A DNA stretch of 34,495 bases, taken from the NCBI GenBank assembly GCA_027484385.1, contig JAIXTB010000307.1:1-34495 (forward strand), read 5' to 3'. How positions within the stretch are numbered: the first letter of the stretch is position 1; every line of letters begins with the position of its first letter. A program made the position numbers and the translations under genes. The DNA is from Neisseriaceae bacterium. GTDB taxonomy: Bacteria > Pseudomonadota > Gammaproteobacteria > Burkholderiales > Chromobacteriaceae. The notes under the pieces are model-generated. The model saw nothing but the letters and a program-made list of their open reading frames with translations, did no database searches and was not told the origin of the DNA. Of this stretch, positions 26,979 through 34,495 are shown piece after piece.

Positions 26979-28855
26979 CGCCATCCACCCTCCAACAAGC
27001 CGAGCAAAGTGCCCTGCGCATGAGCCGGCTGCTGCCGGTACTGTCGGCGCTGTTTTTATTGCTGCTGTGGTCGGTGGTCGTGGAAACGCTCGGCGAGCGT
27101 GCTACCTTTGCCCGTCAGCGCATCCATACCGAGCAACACAGCTGGCTAAACCAGGCGGTACGGGGTATCGACACCCGCCTGCAGGCGCTGCGCGAAGACA
27201 TGTTGCTGTACCGCGAGCCGGGCGACGGGCTGGCACGCCAGGCCAATGGCTTGTACCCGCTGGAAAGTGGCCGCCTGTGGCTGGTAGATGACACCGCGCA
27301 AAACCAGCTGCACGGCGAACCGCAAGCACTGGACAACACTGCGCAGGACAATGTGCGCCAGCTGCTGCAGCAGCCGCTGGTAGACGGCAAGCTGCTGATC
27401 ATCGATGCCAGTACCCCGCGCGACCCCGAGCGCCTGCAGATTGTGGTACCGCAATGTGACCAGGGCGGCTGCCACGCCGCGCTGACCGGCCATGTCCGTT
27501 TTAGCGAGCTGCTGGACAGCGACCTGCTGGCCGACGACCCGCATATCGTCCTGACCGACAGCAGTAATAATGCGCTGCTCAACCACGGCAACAGCCCGCA
27601 AAAGCTGGAAAGTTATCTGGAAAGCAAGCTGCTGCACACCAGCCAGGCCCAGGCCGAGCTGGCCACCGTTCCCCTGCAGCTCAGTGTGCACCTGCCCCCG
27701 GTGCGCTACGCCGAGCCCTTTGTGCTGTTTGCGCTCTACCTTATTGGTGCCGCCACCCTGATGAGCGGGGCACTGGTGGTGATACTGCTACGGGTTGGCC
27801 GCAGGCTGGCCTTCATCCTGCAGCGCAGCGAAGAAGTGAACCAGGCCACCCACCTGCTGACCCTCACCAACAACAGCCTGCGCGACCGCCTGCGCAAGCT
27901 CATCGAAGAACAGCGTGACCAGCAAACACTGATCGACACCGTGCAGGTCGGCGTACTGCTGATTGATGCCGAGCACAAGATCGTGATTACCGCCAACGAA
28001 GCGGCCAGCCGGCTGCTGGGCTACACCCGCCAGGCACTGTACCGCCGCACGCTGGAAAGCCTGTTTACCTCGCCCTTGCAATACACCCAGCTGCTGGCCC
28101 TGCTGCAAGAGCAGCAACAGCTGAGCGAGCGCGAAGTGGAGCTGAACACCCGCCACGGCGAGCGGCTATGGAGTGTGCTATCCATGCGTGCGCTGCTGTT
28201 TCGCGAGCGCAACGCCTATGTCCTGAGCTTTGTGGACATTACCGAGCGCCTGCTGCACGCCCAACGGCTGGAAGAAGAAAAGCAGGCTACCGAGCGCGCC
28301 CTGTCTCAGCTGCAGTCCACCCAGCACGAGCTGTACCAGCGCGCCACCTGCGACGACCTGACCGGTATCGCCAACCGCCGTCATTTACTGTCCGGTGCGG
28401 GCAAAGCGCTGGAACTGGCGCGGCTGGACAACCAGCCCTATAGCGTGGCGGTGCTGGATATCGACCATTTCAAATCCATCAACGACCAGTACGGCCACGC
28501 CAGCGGTGACATCGCCTTGCAGCGCATGACGCAGTTCATCACCGCCGCCCTGCCAGCCGAAGCGCTGTTTGGCCGTATGGGTGGCGAAGAATTTGCCATT
28601 ACCCTGCCAGGCTACGGCCTGAACGAAGCGCATGCACTGATAGACAACATCCGCCAGGGCCTGGCGGCACAAGCGATACAGATCGACAGCTACACGCTGC
28701 ACATCACCTTTTCGGCAGGCGTGGCCGAACGCAAACGCCACAGCAACCAGCTTTCCGAGCTGCTGAAAATCGCCGATCACGCCATGTACCAGGCCAAGCA
28801 CAACGGCCGCAACCGCGTGGAAAGCGCTTTTCAGGCACCCGACAGCGCGGGCTGA
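26975..28855 (+). CDS. Membrane-anchored PAS-GGDEF diguanylate cyclase
   Basis: Two TM segments; PAS-like region; DDLTGIANRRHLL, GRMGGEEFAITLPG. Confidence 0.9.
   Translation: MTPSTLQQAEQSALRMSRLLPVLSALFLLLLWSVVVETLGERATFARQRIHTEQHSWLNQAVRGIDTRLQALREDMLLYREPGDGLARQANGLYPLESGRLWLVDDTAQNQLHGEPQALDNTAQDNVRQLLQQPLVDGKLLIIDASTPRDPERLQIVVPQCDQGGCHAALTGHVRFSELLDSDLLADDPHIVLTDSSNNALLNHGNSPQKLESYLESKLLHTSQAQAELATVPLQLSVHLPPVRYAEPFVLFALYLIGAATLMSGALVVILLRVGRRLAFILQRSEEVNQATHLLTLTNNSLRDRLRKLIEEQRDQQTLIDTVQVGVLLIDAEHKIVITANEAASRLLGYTRQALYRRTLESLFTSPLQYTQLLALLQEQQQLSEREVELNTRHGERLWSVLSMRALLFRERNAYVLSFVDITERLLHAQRLEEEKQATERALSQLQSTQHELYQRATCDDLTGIANRRHLLSGAGKALELARLDNQPYSVAVLDIDHFKSINDQYGHASGDIALQRMTQFITAALPAEALFGRMGGEEFAITLPGYGLNEAHALIDNIRQGLAAQAIQIDSYTLHITFSAGVAERKRHSNQLSELLKIADHAMYQAKHNGRNRVESAFQAPDSAG
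27793..27803 (+). repeat. GGTTGGCCGCA dispersed motif
   Basis: Exact 11-mer, inside GGDEF gene. Confidence 0.9.
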
Positions 28856-28871
28856 AAGTTGGCCGCATGAA

Positions 28872-28897
28872 AAAAAGCCACCTTGCGGTGGCTTTTT
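28872..28897. terminator. Bidirectional terminator between converging GGDEF and mpl genes
   Basis: AAAAAGCCACC-TTGC-GGTGGCTTTTT. Confidence 0.9.
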
Positions 28898-28917
28898 GTT
28901 TTGGCGCTAAGCCTGAC

Positions 28918-30294
28918 CTAAGCCAGCGCGGCCAGCAGCTTGCCGTGGATACCGCCAAAGCCGCCATTGCTCATCACCAGCACCTGGTCGCCGGCGCGGG
29001 CTTCGGCCACGATGGCGGTCACCAGCGCGTCGATATCGTCAAAGCAGCGCGCCTTGTCGCCCAGCGGCGCCAGCGCCTCGTCCACGCGCCAGCCCAGGTT
29101 GGCCGCACCGTAGCAGAACACCACGTCGGCGTCCTGCAGCGAGCCCGGCAGCGCAGCCTTCATGGTGCCCAGCTTCATGGTATTGGAGCGCGGCTCCAGT
29201 ACCGCCAGAATACGCGTGCCGCGGCCAACCTTGTGGCGCAGGCCGGCTACCGTGGTGGTAATGGCAGTGGGGTGGTGGGCAAAGTCGTCGTACACGGTGA
29301 TATCGCGCACGGTGCCTTTTACTTCCATGCGGCGCTTCACGCTCTGGAAGCGCGACAGCGCGTCGATGGCCACCGCAGGCGTAACACCCACATGGCGGGC
29401 GGCGGCAATGGCGGCTACGGCGTTGAGGCGGTTGTGTTCGCCCGGCACACCCCACACCACGCGGCCTTGCAGCTGGCCATCGAGCAGCACATCGAAGCTG
29501 CCGTCAGCGTCGGCCGCACCGGCTTGCCAGCCGCTGTCGGTACCGAAGGTTTCTACCGGCGTCCAGCAGCCACGGTCCAGCACGCGCTGCAGGCTGGCTT
29601 CGCGGCCGTTGGCCACCACCAGGCCCTGGCCGGGCACGGTACGCACCAGGTGGTGGAACTGGGTTTCGATCGCCGCCAGGTCGGCAAAGATATCGGCGTG
29701 GTCGTATTCCAGGTTATTCAGCACAGCGGTGCGCGGGCGGTAGTGTACGAACTTGCTGCGCTTGTCGAAGAAGGCGGTATCGTATTCGTCGGCCTCGATC
29801 ACAAAGAACGGACTCTGGCTGGCCGCGTCTTGCGCCGGGGTACCCGGCAGGCGGGCAGAGATGCCAAAGTTTTCCGGTATGCCGCCAATCAGGAAGCCCG
29901 GCGCCAGGCCGGCGTCCTGCAGGATCCACGCCAGCATGGAGCTGGTGGTGGTCTTGCCGTGGGTACCGGCCACCGCCAGCACCCATTTGTCGTGCAACAC
30001 GTTTTCGGCCAGCCACTGCGGGCCGGAAATATACGGCAGGCCACGGTCGAGGATGGCTTCCATCAGCGGCTTGCCGCGTGTCACCACATTGCCCACCACA
30101 AACACATCGGCGCCGATATCGGCCTGCTCGGCACCAAAGCCTTGCATCAGCTCGATGCCCATGGCTTCCAGCTGGGTGCTCATCGGCGGGTAGACGTTGG
30201 CATCGCAGCCGGTCACCTTGTGGCCGGCGGCTTTGGCGATGGCGGCGATACCGCCCATGAAGGTGCCGCAAATACCGAGAATATGGATATGCAT
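28918..30294 (-). CDS. mpl: UDP-N-acetylmuramate:L-Ala-gamma-D-Glu-meso-DAP ligase
   Basis: MHIHILGICGTFMGGIAAIAKAAGHKVTGCDANVYPPMSTQLE; AVAGTHGKTTTSSM. Confidence 0.94.
   Translation of the reverse strand: MHIHILGICGTFMGGIAAIAKAAGHKVTGCDANVYPPMSTQLEAMGIELMQGFGAEQADIGADVFVVGNVVTRGKPLMEAILDRGLPYISGPQWLAENVLHDKWVLAVAGTHGKTTTSSMLAWILQDAGLAPGFLIGGIPENFGISARLPGTPAQDAASQSPFFVIEADEYDTAFFDKRSKFVHYRPRTAVLNNLEYDHADIFADLAAIETQFHHLVRTVPGQGLVVANGREASLQRVLDRGCWTPVETFGTDSGWQAGAADADGSFDVLLDGQLQGRVVWGVPGEHNRLNAVAAIAAARHVGVTPAVAIDALSRFQSVKRRMEVKGTVRDITVYDDFAHHPTAITTTVAGLRHKVGRGTRILAVLEPRSNTMKLGTMKAALPGSLQDADVVFCYGAANLGWRVDEALAPLGDKARCFDDIDALVTAIVAEARAGDQVLVMSNGGFGGIHGKLLAALA
29097..29107 (+). repeat. GGTTGGCCGCA dispersed motif
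   Basis: Exact 11-mer, inside mpl. Confidence 0.9.
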
Positions 30295-30337
30295 GATGTG
30301 CTGCAGACAGAAATCGGGAAAGGCAGAAGCATACCGC

Positions 30338-30372
30338 AAAGCCGCCGTGGCTTGGTGGCCACGGCGGCTTTT
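30338..30372. terminator. Terminator between nhaD-like gene and mpl
   Basis: AAAGCCGCCGTGGC-N6-GCCACGGCGGCTTTT. Confidence 0.85.
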
Positions 30373-30382
30373 ACGCGGTGTA

Positions 30383-31777
30383 TCAGAAGAACAGCCAGGT
30401 TTGCAGGACGAACAGCGGCAGCAGGAACACCATGGACCACGCCATGTAGCCAAAGAAGCTAGGCATCTTGATGCCACGCTGCTCGGCGATGGCTTTCACC
30501 ATGAAGTTCGGCGCATTACCGATATAGGTGTTGGCACCCATGAAGACTGCGCCCATGGAGATGGCCAGCAGGGTTTGCGACAGCGGGCCCATCAGCGTGG
30601 CGGCATCGCCGGAAGCCAGGTTGAAGAACACCAGGTAGGTCGGTGCATTGTCCAGGAAGCTGGACAGGATACCGGTCATCCAGAAATACATGGCATTCAG
30701 CGGGGCACCGTCCGGGCCAGTGACCACGCCCACCAGCGGTGCCAGCGCGCCAGCCTGGCCGGCCTGCAGCACGGCGATCACCGGGCCGATGGTGATGAAG
30801 ATACCGGCAAACAGCTTGGCCACTTCCAGAATCGGGTCCCAGTTGAACTCGTTACCGGCGCGGACCTGATGCGGGGTAATTTTCAGCGAGATGGCGGCAA
30901 TCAGCAGCAGCAGGCCATCGCGCACCAGGTTCTGCAGCGCCACCGGGGTGCCCATCACATCGAAGCTGATGCCCGGCTTCCAGAAGCCCGATAGCAACAC
31001 CGCAGCGATGATGGCCAGCAGCAGCGGGATATTGCGCAGGCCGTACAGCTTGATGGGCGCATCGGGGGTCTTGTCCTTCGGCTGCACGCCTTCCTTGCGG
31101 AAATAGTAGCTATCCACGGCGTAGAACACGGCCAGTAGCACCACCACCGACAGCAAGACTGGCAGCGCCATGGCCGATACCGTCCAGAAGAAATCCACGC
31201 CTTTCAGGAAGCCCAGAAACAGCGGCGGGTCGCCCAGCGGGGTCAGCCCGCCACCGATATTGGCCACCAGGAAGATAAAGAACACCACCACGTGCACATT
31301 ATGCTGGCGGTTATCGTTGGCCTTGATCAGCGGGCGGATCAGCAGCATGGCGGCCCCGGTGGTACCCATCAGCGACGCCAGCACGGTACCCAGTGCCAGC
31401 AGGCCGGTATTCAGCGCAGGCGAGCCGTGCAGATTACCCCACACCAGAATGCCGCCCGACACGGTATAGAGTGCAAACAGCAGCACCACGAAAGGAATGA
31501 ACTCGGCCAGCAGGGCATGCACCACCAGCGCCGCACTGGTACCGGCACCAAAGCTCAGGGTGAAGGGCAGCAGGAACAGCAGTGTCCAGGCGGCTGTGAT
31601 CTTGCCGAAATGGTGGTGCCAGAAACCGGGGGCAAAAATGGGAAACAGCGCAATGGACAACAAAATGCCGGCAAACGGCAGGCCCCAGGCCAGGGACAGG
31701 GTGGCGCCGTCCAGGCTAGCGGCCTGGGCAAGGCCGGGTAGCAAAGACAGCAGTAATGCGGTGGCAAAACGATTCAT
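30383..31777 (-). CDS. nhaD: NhaD-type sodium:proton antiporter
   Basis: Signal-like N-terminus; LASLMGTTGAAMLLIRPLIKAN, FIFLVANIGGGLTPLGDPPLFLGFLKGV, SSFLDNAPTYLVFF. Confidence 0.88.
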   Translation of the reverse strand: MNRFATALLLSLLPGLAQAASLDGATLSLAWGLPFAGILLSIALFPIFAPGFWHHHFGKITAAWTLLFLLPFTLSFGAGTSAALVVHALLAEFIPFVVLLFALYTVSGGILVWGNLHGSPALNTGLLALGTVLASLMGTTGAAMLLIRPLIKANDNRQHNVHVVVFFIFLVANIGGGLTPLGDPPLFLGFLKGVDFFWTVSAMALPVLLSVVVLLAVFYAVDSYYFRKEGVQPKDKTPDAPIKLYGLRNIPLLLAIIAAVLLSGFWKPGISFDVMGTPVALQNLVRDGLLLLIAAISLKITPHQVRAGNEFNWDPILEVAKLFAGIFITIGPVIAVLQAGQAGALAPLVGVVTGPDGAPLNAMYFWMTGILSSFLDNAPTYLVFFNLASGDAATLMGPLSQTLLAISMGAVFMGANTYIGNAPNFMVKAIAEQRGIKMPSFFGYMAWSMVFLLPLFVLQTWLFF

Positions 31778-31912
31778 CGGGGCTCCTTGTGCAGGCAGCA
31801 AGGGTGCTGCTCTTTTTGTAACAGAATGTTGTAGGACTGCAGTTTACCCGATTAATTCCAGAAGCCCTTTTCCACAAAAGCAAAAACCCGCGCTGCTCAT
31901 CGCGAAAGGCGT

Positions 31913-31942
31913 AAAAAAGCCCTTCAGCATGGCAGAAGGGCT
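31913..31942 (-). terminator. Rho-independent terminator downstream of gloA
   Basis: Minus strand AGCCCTTC-TGCCATGCT-GAAGGGCT-TTTTT. Confidence 0.85.
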
Positions 31943-31981
31943 GGCGATGACCGCAGCAAGCACGCCGCGGGCGGGTAGCGC

Positions 31982-32371
31982 TTAGCGCGTCCCTTTCTGG
32001 ATGAACTCGATCTTGTAGCCATCCGGGTCTTCCACAAAAGCAATCACGGTGGTGCCGTGCTTCATCGGGCCGGCTTCGCGTACCACCTTGCCGCCCTTGG
32101 CGCGTACGGCGTCACAGGCGGCGTAGGCGTCCGCCACTTCTACTGCCAGGTGGCCAAAGGCGTTGCCCAGCTCGTAGCTGTCGGTATCCCAGTTGTGGGT
32201 CAGCTCGATCACGCTGTGGCTGTCTTCGTCGCCGTAGCCGACAAAAGCCAGGGTAAAGCGGCCTTCCGGGTAGTCGTGGCGGCGCAGCAGGGTCATGCCC
32301 AGCACTTCGGTATAAAAGGCAATGGAACGGTCGAGCTGGCCGACACGGATCATGGTATGCAGCAGGCGCAT
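31982..32371 (-). CDS. gloA: Lactoylglutathione lyase (glyoxalase I)
   Basis: [58 protein letters not shown]. Confidence 0.95.
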   Translation of the reverse strand: MRLLHTMIRVGQLDRSIAFYTEVLGMTLLRRHDYPEGRFTLAFVGYGDEDSHSVIELTHNWDTDSYELGNAFGHLAVEVADAYAACDAVRAKGGKVVREAGPMKHGTTVIAFVEDPDGYKIEFIQKGTR

Positions 32372-32435
32372 GGGGTTCTCCGGCAAATAAGTCTGTGCAC
32401 AGCTGGCATCACGGCCAGCGTACAAAGGTGTCAAA

Positions 32436-32446
32436 GGTTGGCCGCA
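32436..32446 (+). repeat. GGTTGGCCGCA dispersed motif
   Basis: Exact 11-mer, intergenic between gloA and metallopeptidase gene. Confidence 0.9.
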
Positions 32447-32513
32447 TGGCGGCAAGAACGGGCAGATGGGGGCGCGGTGGCCAAGTTAAAGCCAGCCGGG
32501 CAGAACAGGCTGT

Positions 32514-33227
32514 TCAGCCGTAGCGGAACAGGCTGTCACCATGGGTTTTCAGCCACTGGCGTGCCGGCTGCCAGCCGGGGTACAGCCGCCCGACTTCGGC
32601 CCAGAATGCGGGTGAATGGTTCATGTGGCGCAGGTGCGCCAGCTCGTGGGCAATCACATAATCCAGCACCGCAGGCGGCGCCTGCACCAGGCGCCAGTTC
32701 AGCCGGATAATGCCCTGGCTGGTACAGCTGCCCCAGCGCGTGCGCGCCGACGATAGCGCCCAGCCGGACAGCGGCCGTGCCGCGTGCGCTTCCCATGCGG
32801 CCAACCTGCTGCAAAAGCCCTCGCGAGCCTGTTTTTGCAGCCAGGCCACCACCGCTGCGGCCAACCTGGCAGGCTGCTGCAGGCCGGGGCCGGCGATATG
32901 CAACCTATCGCCATCAATGCGCGCGCGGTGCCGCGTGCCCTCTTCCACCACCAGCTGCAGCGTATGCCCGGCCAGCATCACCGTGCCGCGGCTGGCTTCG
33001 CGCCGGTGTTCTTCGGCCTGGTGGCGCGCCAGATGCGCCATGATCCAGTCACGCTTGCTGGCCAGAATATCCTGCAGCGCGGCCAGCGATACCGCAGGCG
33101 GGGCAATCAGCTCTACCTCGCCATCGCGTATGCGTATGCCCACGCTCTGCCGTGCACGGCGCGTGAGCCGCACCGCCAGCGGGCCGTCAGGCAGGGTGAG
33201 GCTGAGCGGCGCGTGCTTTGCGTTCAT
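32514..33227 (-). CDS. YgjP-like (DUF45/M48-type) zinc metallopeptidase
   Basis: HELAHLRHMNHSPAFW (HExxH) and RTRWGSCTSQGIIRLNWRL. Confidence 0.88.
   Translation of the reverse strand: MNAKHAPLSLTLPDGPLAVRLTRRARQSVGIRIRDGEVELIAPPAVSLAALQDILASKRDWIMAHLARHQAEEHRREASRGTVMLAGHTLQLVVEEGTRHRARIDGDRLHIAGPGLQQPARLAAAVVAWLQKQAREGFCSRLAAWEAHAARPLSGWALSSARTRWGSCTSQGIIRLNWRLVQAPPAVLDYVIAHELAHLRHMNHSPAFWAEVGRLYPGWQPARQWLKTHGDSLFRYG
32796..32806 (-). repeat. GGTTGGCCGCA dispersed motif
   Basis: Exact 11-mer, inside YgjP-like gene. Confidence 0.9.
32856..32866 (-). repeat. GGTTGGCCGCA dispersed motif
   Basis: Exact 11-mer, inside YgjP-like gene, 60 bp from the previous copy. Confidence 0.9.
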
Positions 33228-33957
33228 CGGGGTGGGCAAACGGGCCGACGCCGCCGATCTCGCGCTGGCGCGCTTCGATCCAGGCTTCGGCAGCCTTCAT
33301 CATGGCTTCGGGGCCGGCGTAGTGGGCCGGGAACAGCGCCGGGCCGATCACCACGGTAATTTCACCAGGGTGCTTCAGGAAGGCATTGCGCGGCCAGAAC
33401 TCGCCGGCGTTGTGCGCGACGGGCACCATGGGCATATCAAATTGCACCGCCATGCGCGCGGCGCCCAGTTTGTACTTGCCAGCCAGGCCCGGGCGAATGC
33501 GCGTGCCTTCCGGGAAGACGCTGATCCAGAAACCGTGCTGTTTGCGGTTCAGGCCTTGTTCCAGCAGGCGGCGGTTGGCATTGGCGCGGTCGGAACGATT
33601 GATGGTGATGGGGTTGGTCAGCGCCAGGCCCCAGCCAAAAAACGGAATCATCAGCAGCTCGCGCTTGGCGACAAACACCTGCGACGGGAAGATTTCCTGC
33701 AGCGACAGGGTTTCCCAGCCGGACTGGTGCTTGGCGCAAATGATGGCCGGCTGATCAATAATGTTTTCCTGGCCAATAACGCGGTAGCGCAGGCCGACCA
33801 CATGCCACAACAGCCAGGTGAGCACGCGCGCCCAGCTTTCGCCCACCAGGTGGCGGCGGCGGCGTGGCAGCGGCGCACACAAAAACAGCACCGCACAGAA
33901 CAGCGGGGTGAGGATGGCCACCAGCAGCCAGTAGATCAGGTTACGAATCAGCAGCAT
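33187..33957 (-). CDS. plsC: 1-acyl-sn-glycerol-3-phosphate acyltransferase
   Basis: ICAKHQSGWETL (HxxxxD-type variant), VFPEGTRIRPG. Confidence 0.9.
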   Translation of the reverse strand: MLLIRNLIYWLLVAILTPLFCAVLFLCAPLPRRRRHLVGESWARVLTWLLWHVVGLRYRVIGQENIIDQPAIICAKHQSGWETLSLQEIFPSQVFVAKRELLMIPFFGWGLALTNPITINRSDRANANRRLLEQGLNRKQHGFWISVFPEGTRIRPGLAGKYKLGAARMAVQFDMPMVPVAHNAGEFWPRNAFLKHPGEITVVIGPALFPAHYAGPEAMMKAAEAWIEARQREIGGVGPFAHPDERKARAAQPHPA

Positions 33958-33962
33958 GGCAC

Positions 33963-34495
33963 TTAGTTGTCCAGGTTGATCAGGTAGTCTGCCGCGTCGA
34001 ACAGGTCGTCGAATACCTGCGTGCCGGCAGGCAGGCCGCCTTTTTCCAGCGTGCGCATACCCTTGCCAGTGCGCACCAGTAGCGGCAGGCCGCCGACGTC
34101 GGCCACGGCCTGCAAATCGCGCAGGCTGTCGCCGACCATGGGCAAGCCGTCGCCGCGCACATTAAAGCGTTCCATCACCTCGTGCACCATGCCGGGCTTG
34201 GGTTTGCGGCAGTCACACTGGTCGTCGGCGGTATGCGGGCAGAAGATCACCGCGTCGATACGGCCACCAGCCTGGTTCACCAGGCGGTGCATTTTTTCGT
34301 GCATGGCGTTCAGCGCGTGCATGTCGAACAGGCCACGGCCGATACCGCTCTGGTTGGTGGCCACCACCACGCGCCAGCCGGCCTGGGTCAGGTTGGCAAT
34401 GGCTTCCAGGCTGCGTGGCAGCGGCTGCCATTCCATGGTGTTCTTGACGAAGTCGTCGCGATCCTGGTTGATCACGCCGTCGCGGTCGAGGATGA
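33963..34495 (-). CDS. gmhB: D-glycero-beta-D-manno-heptose-1,7-bisphosphate 7-phosphatase (5' end outside window)
   Basis: Frame open to edge (ILDRDGVINQDRDDFVK); TNQSGIGRGLFD; CPHTADDQCDCRKPKPGM. Confidence 0.93.
   Translation of the reverse strand, partial: ILDRDGVINQDRDDFVKNTMEWQPLPRSLEAIANLTQAGWRVVVATNQSGIGRGLFDMHALNAMHEKMHRLVNQAGGRIDAVIFCPHTADDQCDCRKPKPGMVHEVMERFNVRGDGLPMVGDSLRDLQAVADVGGLPLLVRTGKGMRTLEKGGLPAGTQVFDDLFDAADYLINLDN

Noticed and set aside
28867-30462. 531-aa plus-strand ORF opposite mpl
   Set aside because: Antisense shadow ORF in high-GC DNA; the minus strand encodes an unmistakable Mpl, and the plus ORF has low-complexity His/Gln/Ala-rich sequence.
1-34495. Canonical Neisseria DUS (GCCGTCTGAA) as the repeat
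   Set aside because: No GCCGTCTGAA seen on either strand; the over-represented word is GGTTGGCCGCA, unrelated to the known dialects.
1-34495. GGTTGGCCGCA as a Chi- or KOPS-like oriented motif
   Set aside because: Nearly equal strand orientation in this window (9 versus 7 exact copies) does not show the skew expected for oriented recombination or segregation signals; a genome-wide test is still needed.
1-34495. CRISPR arrays, prophage, IS elements, tRNA or rRNA genes
   Set aside because: No regularly spaced direct repeats, transposase or integrase motifs, or tRNA/rRNA-like sequence recognised.

Overview
34.5 kb of high-GC bacterial chromosome, gene-dense and probably betaproteobacterial (Neisseriales/Chromobacteriaceae-like; inferred from gene content only). 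About 35 genes are recognisable: a chromate transporter pair, a secreted NUC1-type nuclease, a UbiB/ABC1 kinase, an orphan B12-radical SAM protein, modABC-modE with a perfect ModE box, an EAL protein, a nemR-nitroreductase-nemA-DJ-1 electrophile-detox cluster with a NemR box, an atypical response regulator, glpK-glpD, a lipid kinase, queC-queD-queE with a three-module QueD, a bufferin-type RiPP operon (bufA-bufB-bufC-doxX), serB, a GGDEF protein, mpl, a NhaD-type antiporter, gloA, a YgjP-like metallopeptidase, plsC and gmhB (partial). The strongest signal not explained by genes is a dispersed 11-mer, GGTTGGCCGCA/TGCGGCCAACC. It occurs 16 times exactly, and its 9-bp core GTTGGCCGC occurs 38 times by manual count. 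It lies on both strands, in five of six reading frames inside genes, is enriched between genes, and is twice arranged as a perfect 26-bp inverted pair, one of which looks like a terminator. This resembles the behaviour of DNA uptake sequences (Neisseria DUS, Haemophilus USS), but the sequence is unlike the DUS dialects I know of. No CRISPR array, rRNA, tRNA or transposon was found.
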